From assembly GCA_023411575.1 (NCBI GenBank), contig JAEYOP010000042.1:1-50384 (forward strand): a DNA stretch of 50,384 bases, written 5' to 3'. The position numbers and the translations under genes are program-made. The notes under the pieces were generated by a model. The model was given only the letters and a program-made list of their open reading frames with translations. It was not told the origin of the DNA and ran no database searches. Each line of letters begins with the position of its first letter. Positions within the stretch are counted from its first letter, which is position 1. The stretch is from Bacillota bacterium (GTDB taxonomy: Bacteria > Bacillota > Clostridia > Acetivibrionales > DTU013). This document shows positions 40,205 to 48,510 of the stretch, in pieces.

Positions 40205-43060
40205 TTGTTGCGGATGGTACTAAGACGGATGTTCAGCAACCTGTGGATGGTGGTTTGCCTGCTTATCGGCTCCATACTGGCCACGGCGCTGGTTAGCTGC
40301 ATTCCCATATATACGGACGGCATCCTGCAGAGGATGTTGACAAAGGATCTGGAAAACTACCAGGTGGAAACGGGTAATTTCCCGGGTCAGTATGCCGTAA
40401 AGGCGAGCCTGTATTATACCTATAATGAACAGGACAGGGTAAACGCCCAGAATTTTTTCAACAAGCGAATCATGACGAAGAATATTCCGGCCTTTGATCT
40501 GCCGATTTTAGCCGTGTCCCACGAGGTCCGGTTCGGAAACGTCTATTATCCTGTGATGAAGGATTCCAGGGGCGAACTGAAGGAAGAGATGGCGTACACC
40601 CAGCTGGGCGCAATTTCGGGGATCGAAGACCATATCACGCTGACAAACGGCAGGCTATACAGCAAAACAGCCGTTGACGGCGTGTACGAGGTCATTGTCA
40701 GCCAGCAGGCCATGAAATCGATGAACCTGCTGATGGACCAGGTCTGCACCATTACGGACCCGGTCAATGACTACAAGCCGTACTGCAAGGTCAAGGTCGT
40801 CGGCGTATATACGATGAAGTCGGCCGGCGACGTTTACTGGGGCGGCAAGTTCAACGACCATAACAAGGAATTCATCATGGACTACGAGCTCTTCAACAAG
40901 TCCTTCCTGGCGAAGGAAAACGGCCTGTTGACGGAAGCCCAGTGGAATTGTGCCTTTGATTACCATAAAATCGACCTGTTGAATTTGTCCTCGGTCGTCG
41001 AAAATTATGAAACACAGCGGAAATGGACCGCAAAATACGGTGGAAGCCTTGAGTTCAAAATGCCGGCCATTGAAATCCTGAAGGAGTACAACGAAAGGGC
41101 GAAACAGCTCAAGACGCTGCTCTGGGTATTGACCGTCCCGGTATTGCTCATGCTGGTATTTTACATCTTCATGGTCACCCAGTTGATCGTGTCCAACGAC
41201 GAAAACGGCATCGCCGTGCTCAAGAGCAGGGGCGCCAGCAAGAAGCAGATTTTCATCAGCTATCTGATCGAAAGCGTTTTCATCGGCATTGTCGCATTGA
41301 TTTTCGGGCCTCCCCTGGGGCTTGCCATCTGCAAGATCCTGGGGTCCTCCAACGGATTCCTGGAATTCGTGCAGAGAACGTCGCTGCCGGTTTCCGTCAA
41401 TCTGAACGTATTGCTGTATGCGCTGGCCGCCGTGGCGTTTTTGACCGTCACCATGCTGATACCGGTTATTGTGTCCTCCCGTACGACCATTGTCAAGCAC
41501 AAGCAGGACAAATCCAGGGCCAGGACGGCTCCGATCTGGAAGAAATTCTTCCTGGATATCCTTCTGCTCCTTGTATCGGGATATGGAATCTACAGGTACC
41601 AGCAACAGCAGAAGGTGTTGGAGTCAACGGGAATAAAGGCCACGGACCTGAACATCGATCCGCTGCTGTTCCTCACCTCGACCCTTTTTGTCCTTGGCGC
41701 CGGATTGTTGTTCCTGAGGCTGTATCCCTATCTTATCCGCTTTATCTACTGGCTCGGCAGGAAAGTCTGGCCGCCCGTCATGTATGTTTCGCTGATCCAG
41801 GTGGGGCGCTCCAGGGGGCAGGAGCAATTCCTCATGCTATTCATCATACTGGCCATATCAACCGGTTTATTCAATGCCAATTCGGCCAGGACGATCAACA
41901 AGAACCGGGAAGACAAGATCAGCTATTCCATAGGGGCGGACGTGCGGCTCATGGCGCACTGGGACAACAACCAGCCCAAGCCCTCGGGAGGTCCGCCCAC
42001 GCCGGCGGAGCTGGCCTTGCAGGATAATCCTCCGCCGATGCACTGGTATGAACCGGACTACACCAAATTTTCCACCCTCTCCGGCACCGAGCAGGCGACA
42101 AAAGTCCTTGTGGAAGAGACCGGGCGGATCATGACGGATACGGACAGCGTCACGGGCGTCAATATCATGGGAATCATACCGGAGCAGTTTGCCAAGGTAG
42201 CCTGGTTCGAATCGGACCTGCTTCCCTACCACTGGTACAATTACCTGAACTTGCTGACCGGCGCGCCCAAGGCCTTCCTGGTCTCGTCGAACCTGAAGGA
42301 AAAGCACGGCCTCAAGGAAGGGGATACCATCAGCATCTCCTGGGGGGACCAGAGCTATCTGGACGGCATTATATACGCCTTTATAGATTACTGGCCTTCC
42401 TTCAATCCCAATGCCAAAAACGAGGGGATCAGCGAGCCTTCCCTGGTGGTGGCGAACCTCTCCTATATCCAGGATAAGCTTGCGACCCAGCCCTACGAGG
42501 TCTGGATCAAGAAAAAGGCGGATGCGACGGATAAGCAGATCAACGACGATATCATCAACCGGGACCTGGAGATCAACAGCATCTCCTACCGGAACCAGGA
42601 AATCGTCAAGATGAAAAACGACGCCTTTATACAGGGCATGAACGGAATGCTTTCGCTGGGCTTTATCGCGGCGATGCTGATCAGTATGCTCGGATTTCTG
42701 ATTTACTGGATCATCTCCATCCAGAACAGGGTACTGCAGTTCGGAATCCTGCGGGCAATGGGCATGTCGCTGTCCAAGGTCATCGGAATCCTGGCATGCG
42801 AGCAAATCCTCGTGTCGGGGGCCGCAATCCTGCTGGGCATCATCATCGGCGGCCTGTCCAGCGATACCTTCATCCCGCTGCTGCAAATCGTTTTCAGTGC
42901 GGTGGATCAGGTGCCGCCCTTCAAAATCGTGTCCAATGCCGATGATTACATCAAGATCTACGGGGTTATCGGCACGATGCTGGTGATGGGCTTCCTGACC
43001 CTGTGGAGGATCATAGCGAGGATCAAGATCGACCAGGCCGTCAAGCTGGGAGAGGACTAA
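40205..43060 (+). CDS. Large FtsX/MacB-type ABC permease (duplicated core)
   Basis: A 951-residue permease with about ten predicted membrane segments: TM1 near residue 12, then an extracellular domain of about 280 residues, three TMs at about 300-430 forming an FtsX core, three more to about 570, a second extracellular domain (about 590-800), and a second FtsX core of three TMs at the C-terminus. It therefore looks like two FtsX units in one chain. TTG 40205 is eight bases from GGAGG. It works with the lipoprotein adaptor and the two ATPases downstream; substrate unknown. MacB/LolCDE relatives usually extract a lipid-linked or peptide substrate. Confidence 0.85.
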   Translation: MLRMVLRRMFSNLWMVVCLLIGSILATALVSCIPIYTDGILQRMLTKDLENYQVETGNFPGQYAVKASLYYTYNEQDRVNAQNFFNKRIMTKNIPAFDLPILAVSHEVRFGNVYYPVMKDSRGELKEEMAYTQLGAISGIEDHITLTNGRLYSKTAVDGVYEVIVSQQAMKSMNLLMDQVCTITDPVNDYKPYCKVKVVGVYTMKSAGDVYWGGKFNDHNKEFIMDYELFNKSFLAKENGLLTEAQWNCAFDYHKIDLLNLSSVVENYETQRKWTAKYGGSLEFKMPAIEILKEYNERAKQLKTLLWVLTVPVLLMLVFYIFMVTQLIVSNDENGIAVLKSRGASKKQIFISYLIESVFIGIVALIFGPPLGLAICKILGSSNGFLEFVQRTSLPVSVNLNVLLYALAAVAFLTVTMLIPVIVSSRTTIVKHKQDKSRARTAPIWKKFFLDILLLLVSGYGIYRYQQQQKVLESTGIKATDLNIDPLLFLTSTLFVLGAGLLFLRLYPYLIRFIYWLGRKVWPPVMYVSLIQVGRSRGQEQFLMLFIILAISTGLFNANSARTINKNREDKISYSIGADVRLMAHWDNNQPKPSGGPPTPAELALQDNPPPMHWYEPDYTKFSTLSGTEQATKVLVEETGRIMTDTDSVTGVNIMGIIPEQFAKVAWFESDLLPYHWYNYLNLLTGAPKAFLVSSNLKEKHGLKEGDTISISWGDQSYLDGIIYAFIDYWPSFNPNAKNEGISEPSLVVANLSYIQDKLATQPYEVWIKKKADATDKQINDDIINRDLEINSISYRNQEIVKMKNDAFIQGMNGMLSLGFIAAMLISMLGFLIYWIISIQNRVLQFGILRAMGMSLSKVIGILACEQILVSGAAILLGIIIGGLSSDTFIPLLQIVFSAVDQVPPFKIVSNADDYIKIYGVIGTMLVMGFLTLWRIIARIKIDQAVKLGED

Positions 43061-43100
43061 CGGGATTTAGCAGAAGAAGCAAATAGATTGGGAGGCAGGT

Positions 43101-43781
43101 ATGAGCGAGATCATCAGAACCGAAGGACTGGTAAGGGACTTCAGGTCCGGCAGTACAGTGGTTCATGCGCTGAAAAATGTATCCATACAGCTGGAAAAAG
43201 GGAAGCTCACCATATTGAGAGGGCGTTCGGGCTCCGGCAAGACAACCCTCATCAATCTTTTGGGCGCCCTTGACAAGCCCGACTCCGGCGTCATCCAGTT
43301 CAACGGAAAGAATATCACAGCCGCCGGCGAGCATACGAAAACACAGCTGCGGAGGAAGAACATGGGCTTCGTGTTCCAGTCCGTCGCGCTGATTTCCATG
43401 ATGTCGGCCTATGAAAATGTAGAATTCGGACTGCGGATAGCAGGATATGATAAAAAAAAGCGGAGCGAACGCGCAAAGGAATGCCTCTCCCTGGTGGGCC
43501 TGGCGAAGAGGATGGACCACCGGCCCCAGGAGCTTTCGGGCGGCGAGCAGCAGAGGGTCGCCATCGCGCGGGCGATCGCGCACAAGCCGGACATTATTTT
43601 TGCCGACGAACCGACGGCAGAGCTGGACACCCATATGGGGCTGCAGGTGGTGAAGCTCTTTAAAAGCCTGGTGGAGAGCGAGGGCTTAACGGTCGTCATG
43701 ACGACCCACGACCCGAGCATGATCGAAATCGCAGACCACGTGCTGACGCTGGAGGATGGTGAGATAGCAGATGCAACCTGA
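43101..43781 (+). CDS. ABC transporter ATPase (MacB/LolD type), first of two
   Basis: A 226-residue nucleotide-binding subunit. Walker A Gly-Arg-Ser-Gly-Ser-Gly-Lys-Thr-Thr, Q-loop Val-Phe-Gln-Ser, signature Leu-Ser-Gly-Gly-Glu-Gln-Gln-Arg, Walker B Ile-Ile-Phe-Ala-Asp-Glu-Pro-Thr and H-loop Thr-Thr-His-Asp are all intact. A GGGAGGCAGG site precedes the start. It overlaps the next ATPase gene by 11 bases, implying translational coupling and a possible heterodimer. Confidence 0.95.
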   Translation: MSEIIRTEGLVRDFRSGSTVVHALKNVSIQLEKGKLTILRGRSGSGKTTLINLLGALDKPDSGVIQFNGKNITAAGEHTKTQLRRKNMGFVFQSVALISMMSAYENVEFGLRIAGYDKKKRSERAKECLSLVGLAKRMDHRPQELSGGEQQRVAIARAIAHKPDIIFADEPTAELDTHMGLQVVKLFKSLVESEGLTVVMTTHDPSMIEIADHVLTLEDGEIADAT

Positions 43782-44706
43782 AGAACGCACCAAAATGATT
43801 GAATGTGAAAACCTGGTCAAAATATACAAGACAAAGGATCTTGAGGTGGTCGCCCTCCAGGGGCTGGATCTGATCGTGGAAACCGGCGAGCTGATGGCCA
43901 TCATCGGCAACAGCGGCAGCGGCAAATCCACCCTGCTGAACATGCTCGGCGGGCTTGACAGGCCCTCCGCCGGAAAGCTGCTGGTGGATGGGAAGGATAT
44001 GCTCAAATTCAACGACGCGCAGTTGATCAAGTATAAAAGGGATACGGTGGGCTTTATCTGGCAGAACAATGCCAGGAACCTGATACCGTATCTTACGGCC
44101 CAGGAGAATGTGGAAATGCCCTTGCTCCTTTCCGGAAAGACGAACAAGAGGAATAGGGCGCTGCAACTGCTGGACATGGTGGGGCTCCTGAACAGGAGGA
44201 ACAACAGGCTGAGCCAGCTTTCAGGCGGTGAACAGCAGCGTGTTGCGATAGCCATCGCGTTGGCCAACAATCCGAAGCTGCTGCTGGCCGACGAACCGAC
44301 CGGGTCTGTTGACAGCAGGACTGCGGCGACGATCCTCGATGTGTTCCGCGAACTGAATATGACGCTGGGCGTAACGGTCGTCATCGTAACCCACGACAGG
44401 CAGGTCTCCCACAAGGTGGACCGGGTTGTGGCGATCCGGGACGGAAGGACCAGCAGCGAATTTATCCGAAGGAAATCCTATGCGGAGGAAATCGCCGAAA
44501 TGGGCAGCGGAATCTTCAACAGCCATTCGGGCGATACCCACGAGGAGCTTGCCGTCCTGGACAAGGCGGGCAGGCTTCAGATCCCTTCGGAGTACATCAA
44601 TGCGCTGGGCCTGAAAGGAAAGAACAAGGTCAAAGTGGAACTGGACGGAAATAAGGTAGTGCTGCATTCGCCCGATGACACGGATGGCTCCGAAAAGGCC
44701 GTATAA
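43771..44706 (+). CDS. ABC transporter ATPase fused to a C-terminal AbrB/SpoVT-like domain
   Basis: A 311-residue protein. Residues 1-about 225 form a MacB/LolD-type ATPase with intact Walker A (Gly-Asn-Ser-Gly-Ser-Gly-Lys-Ser), signature Leu-Ser-Gly-Gly-Glu-Gln-Gln-Arg and Walker B (Leu-Leu-Leu-Ala-Asp-Glu-Pro-Thr-Gly). An extension follows; residues about 258-301 match the swapped-hairpin AbrB/SpoVT pattern (Val-Leu-Asp264-Lys-Ala-Gly-Arg-Leu-Gln-Ile-Pro, then Ala-Leu-Gly-Leu and a final Lys-Val-Glu-Leu-Asp-Gly-Asn-Lys-Val-Val-Leu). That domain normally dimerises and binds DNA in transition-state regulators. Here it may bring the two ATPases together or bind the operon's own promoter; either would be new. 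It overlaps the first ATPase gene by 11 bases. Confidence 0.9.
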   Translation: MQPEERTKMIECENLVKIYKTKDLEVVALQGLDLIVETGELMAIIGNSGSGKSTLLNMLGGLDRPSAGKLLVDGKDMLKFNDAQLIKYKRDTVGFIWQNNARNLIPYLTAQENVEMPLLLSGKTNKRNRALQLLDMVGLLNRRNNRLSQLSGGEQQRVAIAIALANNPKLLLADEPTGSVDSRTAATILDVFRELNMTLGVTVVIVTHDRQVSHKVDRVVAIRDGRTSSEFIRRKSYAEEIAEMGSGIFNSHSGDTHEELAVLDKAGRLQIPSEYINALGLKGKNKVKVELDGNKVVLHSPDDTDGSEKAV

Positions 44707-44744
44707 ATATTACCTTCATCATAGCTTCCTTCTTATATGCTGCA

Positions 44745-44777
44745 GAGGGACGGTTTTCAGGACGGAATCGTCCCTTT
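44745..44777 (+). terminator. Terminator of the exporter cassette
   Basis: AGGGACG (about 44746-44752) pairs with CGTCCCT (44769-44775) around a 16-base loop with further pairing, then TTT, about 40 bases after the second ATPase stop. Confidence 0.6.
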
Positions 44778-44884
44778 CCGTATTTCTGTCCATTGCGTTT
44801 TTTGGAAGGTGGTATGTTTGAATTGGCTGATTTGTGGTTAAAATATACCGGAATATTGTCAATTTGGGACAGGAGGGATAATAT

Positions 44885-46186
44885 ATGAAACAATACCTTG
44901 AAATCGAAAGCGTATTCGCAAGAGAAATCCTGGATTCGAGAGGAAACCCTACGATTGAAGTAGAGGTTATCGCGGAAGGCGGTTTTGTCGGAAGGGCCGC
45001 GGTGCCTTCCGGCGCTTCTACGGGAGCCTTTGAAGCGGTGGAGCTTCGGGACGGGGATTCCGACAGATACCTTGGAAAGGGAGTATTGAAGGCTGTTTCG
45101 AACGTCAATGGGATCATTGCTCCTGAAGTGGAAGGAATGAATGTCTTCGACCAGACAGCCATAGATAAAAAAATGATAGAGCTCGACGGCACGCCGAACA
45201 AGGGCAAGCTGGGCGCGAACGCCATCCTGGGCGTTTCCCTCGCGGTGGCGAAAGCGGCGGCGGAGGCCCTGGGCCTCAGCCTTTACCAGTACATCGGCGG
45301 AGTCAACGCAAAGACGCTCCCGGTTCCGATGATGAATATCATCAACGGCGGAAAGCACGCGGATAACAGCGTCAATATCCAGGAATTCATGATCATGCCT
45401 GTCGGAGCGGGCTGCTTCAGCGATGCGCTGAGGATGTGCGCAGAGGTGTTTCACAATCTGAAAAAGGTGCTGAGCGCCAAGGGCTATTCGACGGCGGTAG
45501 GGGATGAAGGCGGCTTCGCACCCAACCTGAAGAATGATGAGGAAGCCGTTAAGGTCATTCTGGAAGCCGTCGAAAAAGCGGGTTATGAACCGGGTGAGGA
45601 TTTCCGGATCGCGATCGACGCCGCTGCCACCGAAATGTACCAGGAAGACGGAACCTACTACTTCTGGAAATCGGACATCCGCAAAACCCGGGAAGAGATG
45701 GTGGAATTCTGGGCGGACCTCGTAGACAAATACCCGATCATCTCGCTGGAAGACGGTGTTTCAGAAGAAGATTGGGAAGGCTGGGAGCTTTTGACCCAGA
45801 GGTTGGGGAGCAAGATTCAACTGGTCGGCGACGACCTGTTCGTCACCAATACGGAAAGGCTTCAAAAGGGAATCGAATTGGGCGTTGCGAATTCCATCCT
45901 CATAAAGGTCAATCAGATCGGTACGCTTACGGAAACCCTCGATGCCATCCAGATGGCGAACAGGGCCGGTTATACCGCCGTCACCTCCCACAGGTCGGGT
46001 GAGACTGAGGACGCGACCATAGCGGACATCGCGGTGGCGACGAACTCCGGCCAGATCAAGACCGGCGCGCCGTCGAGAACGGACCGCGTGGCGAAATACA
46101 ACCAGTTGCTGAGGATCGAGGAGGAGCTTGGCGATGCCGCGATATACCCGGGGCTGGACGCCTGGTTCAACCTGAGGGAAAAGTAG
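44885..46186 (+). CDS. eno: Enolase
   Basis: Converts 2-phosphoglycerate to phosphoenolpyruvate, Mg-dependent, cytoplasmic (often also surface-exposed). 433 residues; Arg-Glu-Ile-Leu-Asp-Ser-Arg-Gly-Asn-Pro-Thr near the N-terminus, metal and catalytic sites in Ser-Leu-Glu-Asp-Gly, Leu-Ile-Lys-Val-Asn-Gln-Ile-Gly-Thr-Leu and Thr-Ser-His-Arg-Ser-Gly-Glu-Thr. AGGAGG at 44872-44877 precedes the start. It is separated from gap/pgk-tpi/gpmI by about 14 kb of other genes, flanked by terminators, so independently transcribed. Confidence 0.98.
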   Translation: MKQYLEIESVFAREILDSRGNPTIEVEVIAEGGFVGRAAVPSGASTGAFEAVELRDGDSDRYLGKGVLKAVSNVNGIIAPEVEGMNVFDQTAIDKKMIELDGTPNKGKLGANAILGVSLAVAKAAAEALGLSLYQYIGGVNAKTLPVPMMNIINGGKHADNSVNIQEFMIMPVGAGCFSDALRMCAEVFHNLKKVLSAKGYSTAVGDEGGFAPNLKNDEEAVKVILEAVEKAGYEPGEDFRIAIDAAATEMYQEDGTYYFWKSDIRKTREEMVEFWADLVDKYPIISLEDGVSEEDWEGWELLTQRLGSKIQLVGDDLFVTNTERLQKGIELGVANSILIKVNQIGTLTETLDAIQMANRAGYTAVTSHRSGETEDATIADIAVATNSGQIKTGAPSRTDRVAKYNQLLRIEEELGDAAIYPGLDAWFNLREK

Positions 46187-46247
46187 TCTAAGTAATCCTG
46201 GAAGAAACGGATGAACGCCAGGAAGCAAAGAAGCGATGAAGCAGCAG

Positions 46248-46295
46248 GGCAGGCAGAGTCTCTGAATTTGAACAGGAGGCTTTGCCTGCCTTTTT
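46248..46295 (+). terminator. Rho-independent terminator of enolase
   Basis: GGCAGGCAGAG (46249-46258 region) pairs with CTTTGCCTGCC (about 46280-46290; ten of eleven), followed by five T. The T-run overlaps the convergent TfoX-like gene's stop. Confidence 0.75.
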
Positions 46296-46552
46296 CACGG
46301 CGTGACGCTTTTGAAAAATTTTCGCAAATCCTGCTTCGTTTCTTCCGAGAGGAACTTGTCTTTGATCCCCTCGACCGCGCCTTCTATGCCATACAGCATG
46401 TGCAGGCACGCAGTGGGGTCTATGGACCGGATACGGAGAAAGGATTCCTTGGTGCCAATCTCCCGGAGTTGTTCCGGCGTGGAAATACCTGCTTCCTTGA
46501 GATTTTGCTCCAGTACTTTGCCCACATTTGGCAAATCCGACAATGTACTCAT
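46295..46552 (-). CDS. TfoX C-terminal-domain protein
   Basis: An 85-residue protein consisting of a TfoX C-terminal domain alone: Leu-Pro-Asn-Val-Gly-Lys-Val-Leu-Glu, then Leu-Arg-Glu-Ile-Gly, Ala-Cys-Leu-His-Met-Leu-Tyr-Gly-Ile-Glu-Gly-Ala-Val-Glu-Gly-Ile. This helix-hairpin-helix-like domain is found at the end of the competence regulator TfoX and as stand-alone small proteins of unknown role, possibly DNA-binding. Convergent with eno. On the minus strand its ATG (46552) follows a GAGGTGA-type site. Confidence 0.85.
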   Translation of the reverse strand: MSTLSDLPNVGKVLEQNLKEAGISTPEQLREIGTKESFLRIRSIDPTACLHMLYGIEGAVEGIKDKFLSEETKQDLRKFFKSVTP

Positions 46553-46708
46553 TTTTCATCACCTCAATATAAAATAGCATATCACATTTGACAACTGTAT
46601 GTCATATTGCCTTTTTTATCGGCAAAACTTGACGAATTGGTTACCATAATATAACATTGGTTCTATGAATTAAAGCATGCGCAAAATATTTAACCGGAGG
46701 TTTCTAAA

Positions 46709-46987
46709 ATGGAGGATTTTATTGTAGTGATAGGCTGTTTAGGATTTACGACGTTGTTAATAACGCCGTTTATTGTGAACAAAATCATTAAATTCAAATT
46801 GGAAATTGCAAGGATTAATTCGGAAACAACCATTCGAGCGGAAGAAATTCGTTCCAAAAATCAGTTTGAATTGGAAAAGTTTTTAAAGCAGGAGGAAACC
46901 AAGAAAACTGAAACTGAAACCGGAACTGACAATTATAATAGCGAAGAATTATATGACAACCCAAACAGGAGCAGGGTGAGGGAGTAG
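46709..46987 (+). CDS. Small membrane-anchored coiled-coil protein, unknown
   Basis: A 92-residue protein: one hydrophobic segment at about residues 4-26, then a charged alpha-helical tail (Glu/Lys/Arg-rich) ending in a Thr/Glu-rich stretch. Strong ribosome site CCGGAGGT before ATG 46709. No family recognised. It opens the AT-rich variable segment. Confidence 0.6.
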   Translation: MEDFIVVIGCLGFTTLLITPFIVNKIIKFKLEIARINSETTIRAEEIRSKNQFELEKFLKQEETKKTETETGTDNYNSEELYDNPNRSRVRE

Positions 46988-47029
46988 TACAATAGTCACG
47001 TTATGCGATATTGTTTGATCTGAAAACGC

Positions 47030-47043
47030 GTAAAGCGCTTTAC
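47030..47043. promoter_or_regulatory. Perfect 14-base palindrome resembling a LacI/CcpA-type operator
   Basis: GTAAAGCGCTTTAC is a perfect palindrome centred on AGCGCT. LacI-family operators, including catabolite-responsive elements, have a central CG and this kind of symmetry. It is 209 bases before the metallophosphoesterase fragment and does not sit on a clear promoter. Confidence 0.35.
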
Positions 47044-47081
47044 AAGGGAAAGGAAATCCATAATGATTAGGCTAGGCCGAA

Positions 47082-47231
47082 GTGGGGGATATCATTTTTG
47101 AAATAGTAGAAGACGACGATTTGGTCATAGAATCAAAAAAAGCGATTATTGAAATATTAGAAAGATGTCATATGATATGAGCTCCGGTACTCGGTGAAAT
47201 GGATGCTCCAGGCTTTTATAGGATGGTATAG
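47082..47231 (+). pseudogene. Possible gene remnant in the gap before the phosphoesterase fragment
   Basis: A frame from GTG 47082 runs 32 codons (Asp/Glu-rich, Ile-rich) to TGA at 47178-47180, then continues in the same frame with protein-like composition to TAG at 47229-47231. The stops suggest decay of an unrecognised gene. Could also be chance. Confidence 0.25.
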
Positions 47232-47250
47232 AATGGGGGATTAATAGCTA

Positions 47251-47685
47251 ATGGATCAGATTCGTCAACTCCCGGAATCAAGAATCATCAACATAAATGA
47301 TAAAAAAGTACTTATGGTACATTCACGCTTGAATGATATTGATTCCGATCCTCTATTATATCAAGGCAAAACATTAGACGAATTTGTTTACGATTACGAC
47401 ATTGAGACTGATTACATACTTTTTGGTCATACCCATTGCCAAACATACATTAACTATTGGAAAGGTAAACCATTAATTAACCCCGGCTCTTTAGGATGCT
47501 CTTTAAATTCCGTTATGTCATTTTGTATATTAGAAGTGTCTGACACAGTGTTTAATTTTAGCTTTATGAGTATAAAGTATGACAATTCACTGGTAAAAAA
47601 AGATTATGTTGATTTATGCGTTCCTAAAATGGGCTTAATAAAAAAAGTAAAACAAAATCCGGCCTTGACTCTGCCAAGGGACTGA
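47251..47685 (+). pseudogene. Metallophosphoesterase (YfcE-like), truncated at the N-terminus
   Basis: A 144-residue frame holding only the C-terminal half of a calcineurin-like phosphoesterase: Val-His-Ser-Arg, then Phe-Gly-His-Thr-His-Cys-Gln-Thr-Tyr and Ile-Asn-Pro-Gly-Ser-Leu-Gly near residues 80-105. The N-terminal Asp-x-His and Gly-Asp/Gly-Asn-His metal motifs, usually in the first 60-80 residues, are absent here and in the upstream DNA in any frame I read. The enzyme core is incomplete, so a decayed gene is most likely. The last residues (Ala-Leu-Thr-Leu-Pro-Arg-Asp) also look foreign to the family. Confidence 0.65.
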
Positions 47686-47772
47686 AAGAGTGAGGCGATA
47701 ATAAAGCAGTCAGTGTAAGGCATAACACTTCGCGTAGTTGTACGAAATATTTGCTAGTTAAGAGGTGGATTA

Positions 47773-48297
47773 ATGGTATACTATGCTTCAAATGAGTTAG
47801 TAATACGGTCTATGCGAAAAGAAGATGCAGAAATATTTTATAAGAAGTATCTTTCATATGGGTGGCATAGCCGGATTGAAACATACCTGGATTATTATAA
47901 AGAGCAAGAAGATAAAACGAGACTTGTATTTATCGCAGAATCTGAAGGAATTGTTTCGGGGATTTGTACGCTTATACTAAATCCAAGTGAAGGACCTCTT
48001 GGAAATCAAGGCATTCCAGAAATTAGTGATTTAAAGGTATTTACTGAAAAACGTAATAATGGAATTGGTAGTAAGTTACTTGACATTGTAGAACTGGAAT
48101 CAAAGAAGATAAGTTCAGAAGTTTATCTGGCCGTTGGAGTGCATTCTGGATATGGGGCGGCACAAAGATTATATGTCGAAAGAGGATATATACCAGATGG
48201 ATCTGGTGTATGGTATAAAGGAAAGCAGTTAGAACAGTACGCAAACTGCTGTAATGATGATGATTTACTACTATTTATGTATAAAGAATTGAAGTAA
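47773..48297 (+). CDS. GNAT-family N-acetyltransferase
   Basis: A 174-residue GNAT-fold acetyltransferase: Leu-Val-Ile-Arg-Ser-Met-Arg-Lys-Glu-Asp-Ala-Glu at the N-terminus, Val-Phe-Thr-Glu-Lys-Arg-Asn-Asn-Gly-Ile-Gly-Ser-Lys-Leu-Leu (acetyl-CoA motif A) and Ala-Gln-Arg-Leu-Tyr-Val-Glu-Arg-Gly-Tyr near residue 140. Start ATG with AGAGGTGG. Substrate unknown. Confidence 0.85.
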   Translation: MVYYASNELVIRSMRKEDAEIFYKKYLSYGWHSRIETYLDYYKEQEDKTRLVFIAESEGIVSGICTLILNPSEGPLGNQGIPEISDLKVFTEKRNNGIGSKLLDIVELESKKISSEVYLAVGVHSGYGAAQRLYVERGYIPDGSGVWYKGKQLEQYANCCNDDDLLLFMYKELK

Positions 48298-48510
48298 TAA
48301 AAAGGAAACGAGCAGTGCCACACCGATTCGCTGGATGGCGAGCAGCACCAGAGAGAAGGATTCTGCGGGGGACCAGTCATAGGTAGGTGTCGTGACTGTT
48401 AAGGCGGTATGTGAAATCACGTATAGGTTATGTAGCCATCGTATAGAGGGTAATTTAGTAGGGCTTTGACGCTATATTTTATAGAGCAAAACAGGAAAGG
48501 CGTTTTTGCT
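48298..48510 (+). other. Gene-free stretch with a possible group II intron relic
   Basis: About 210 bases with no coding frame. Near 48404-48435 a GTATGTG/CACGTAT hairpin within a GGCGG...TAGG context loosely resembles the conserved hairpin seen in bacterial group II introns. Nothing else could be recognised. Confidence 0.2.
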
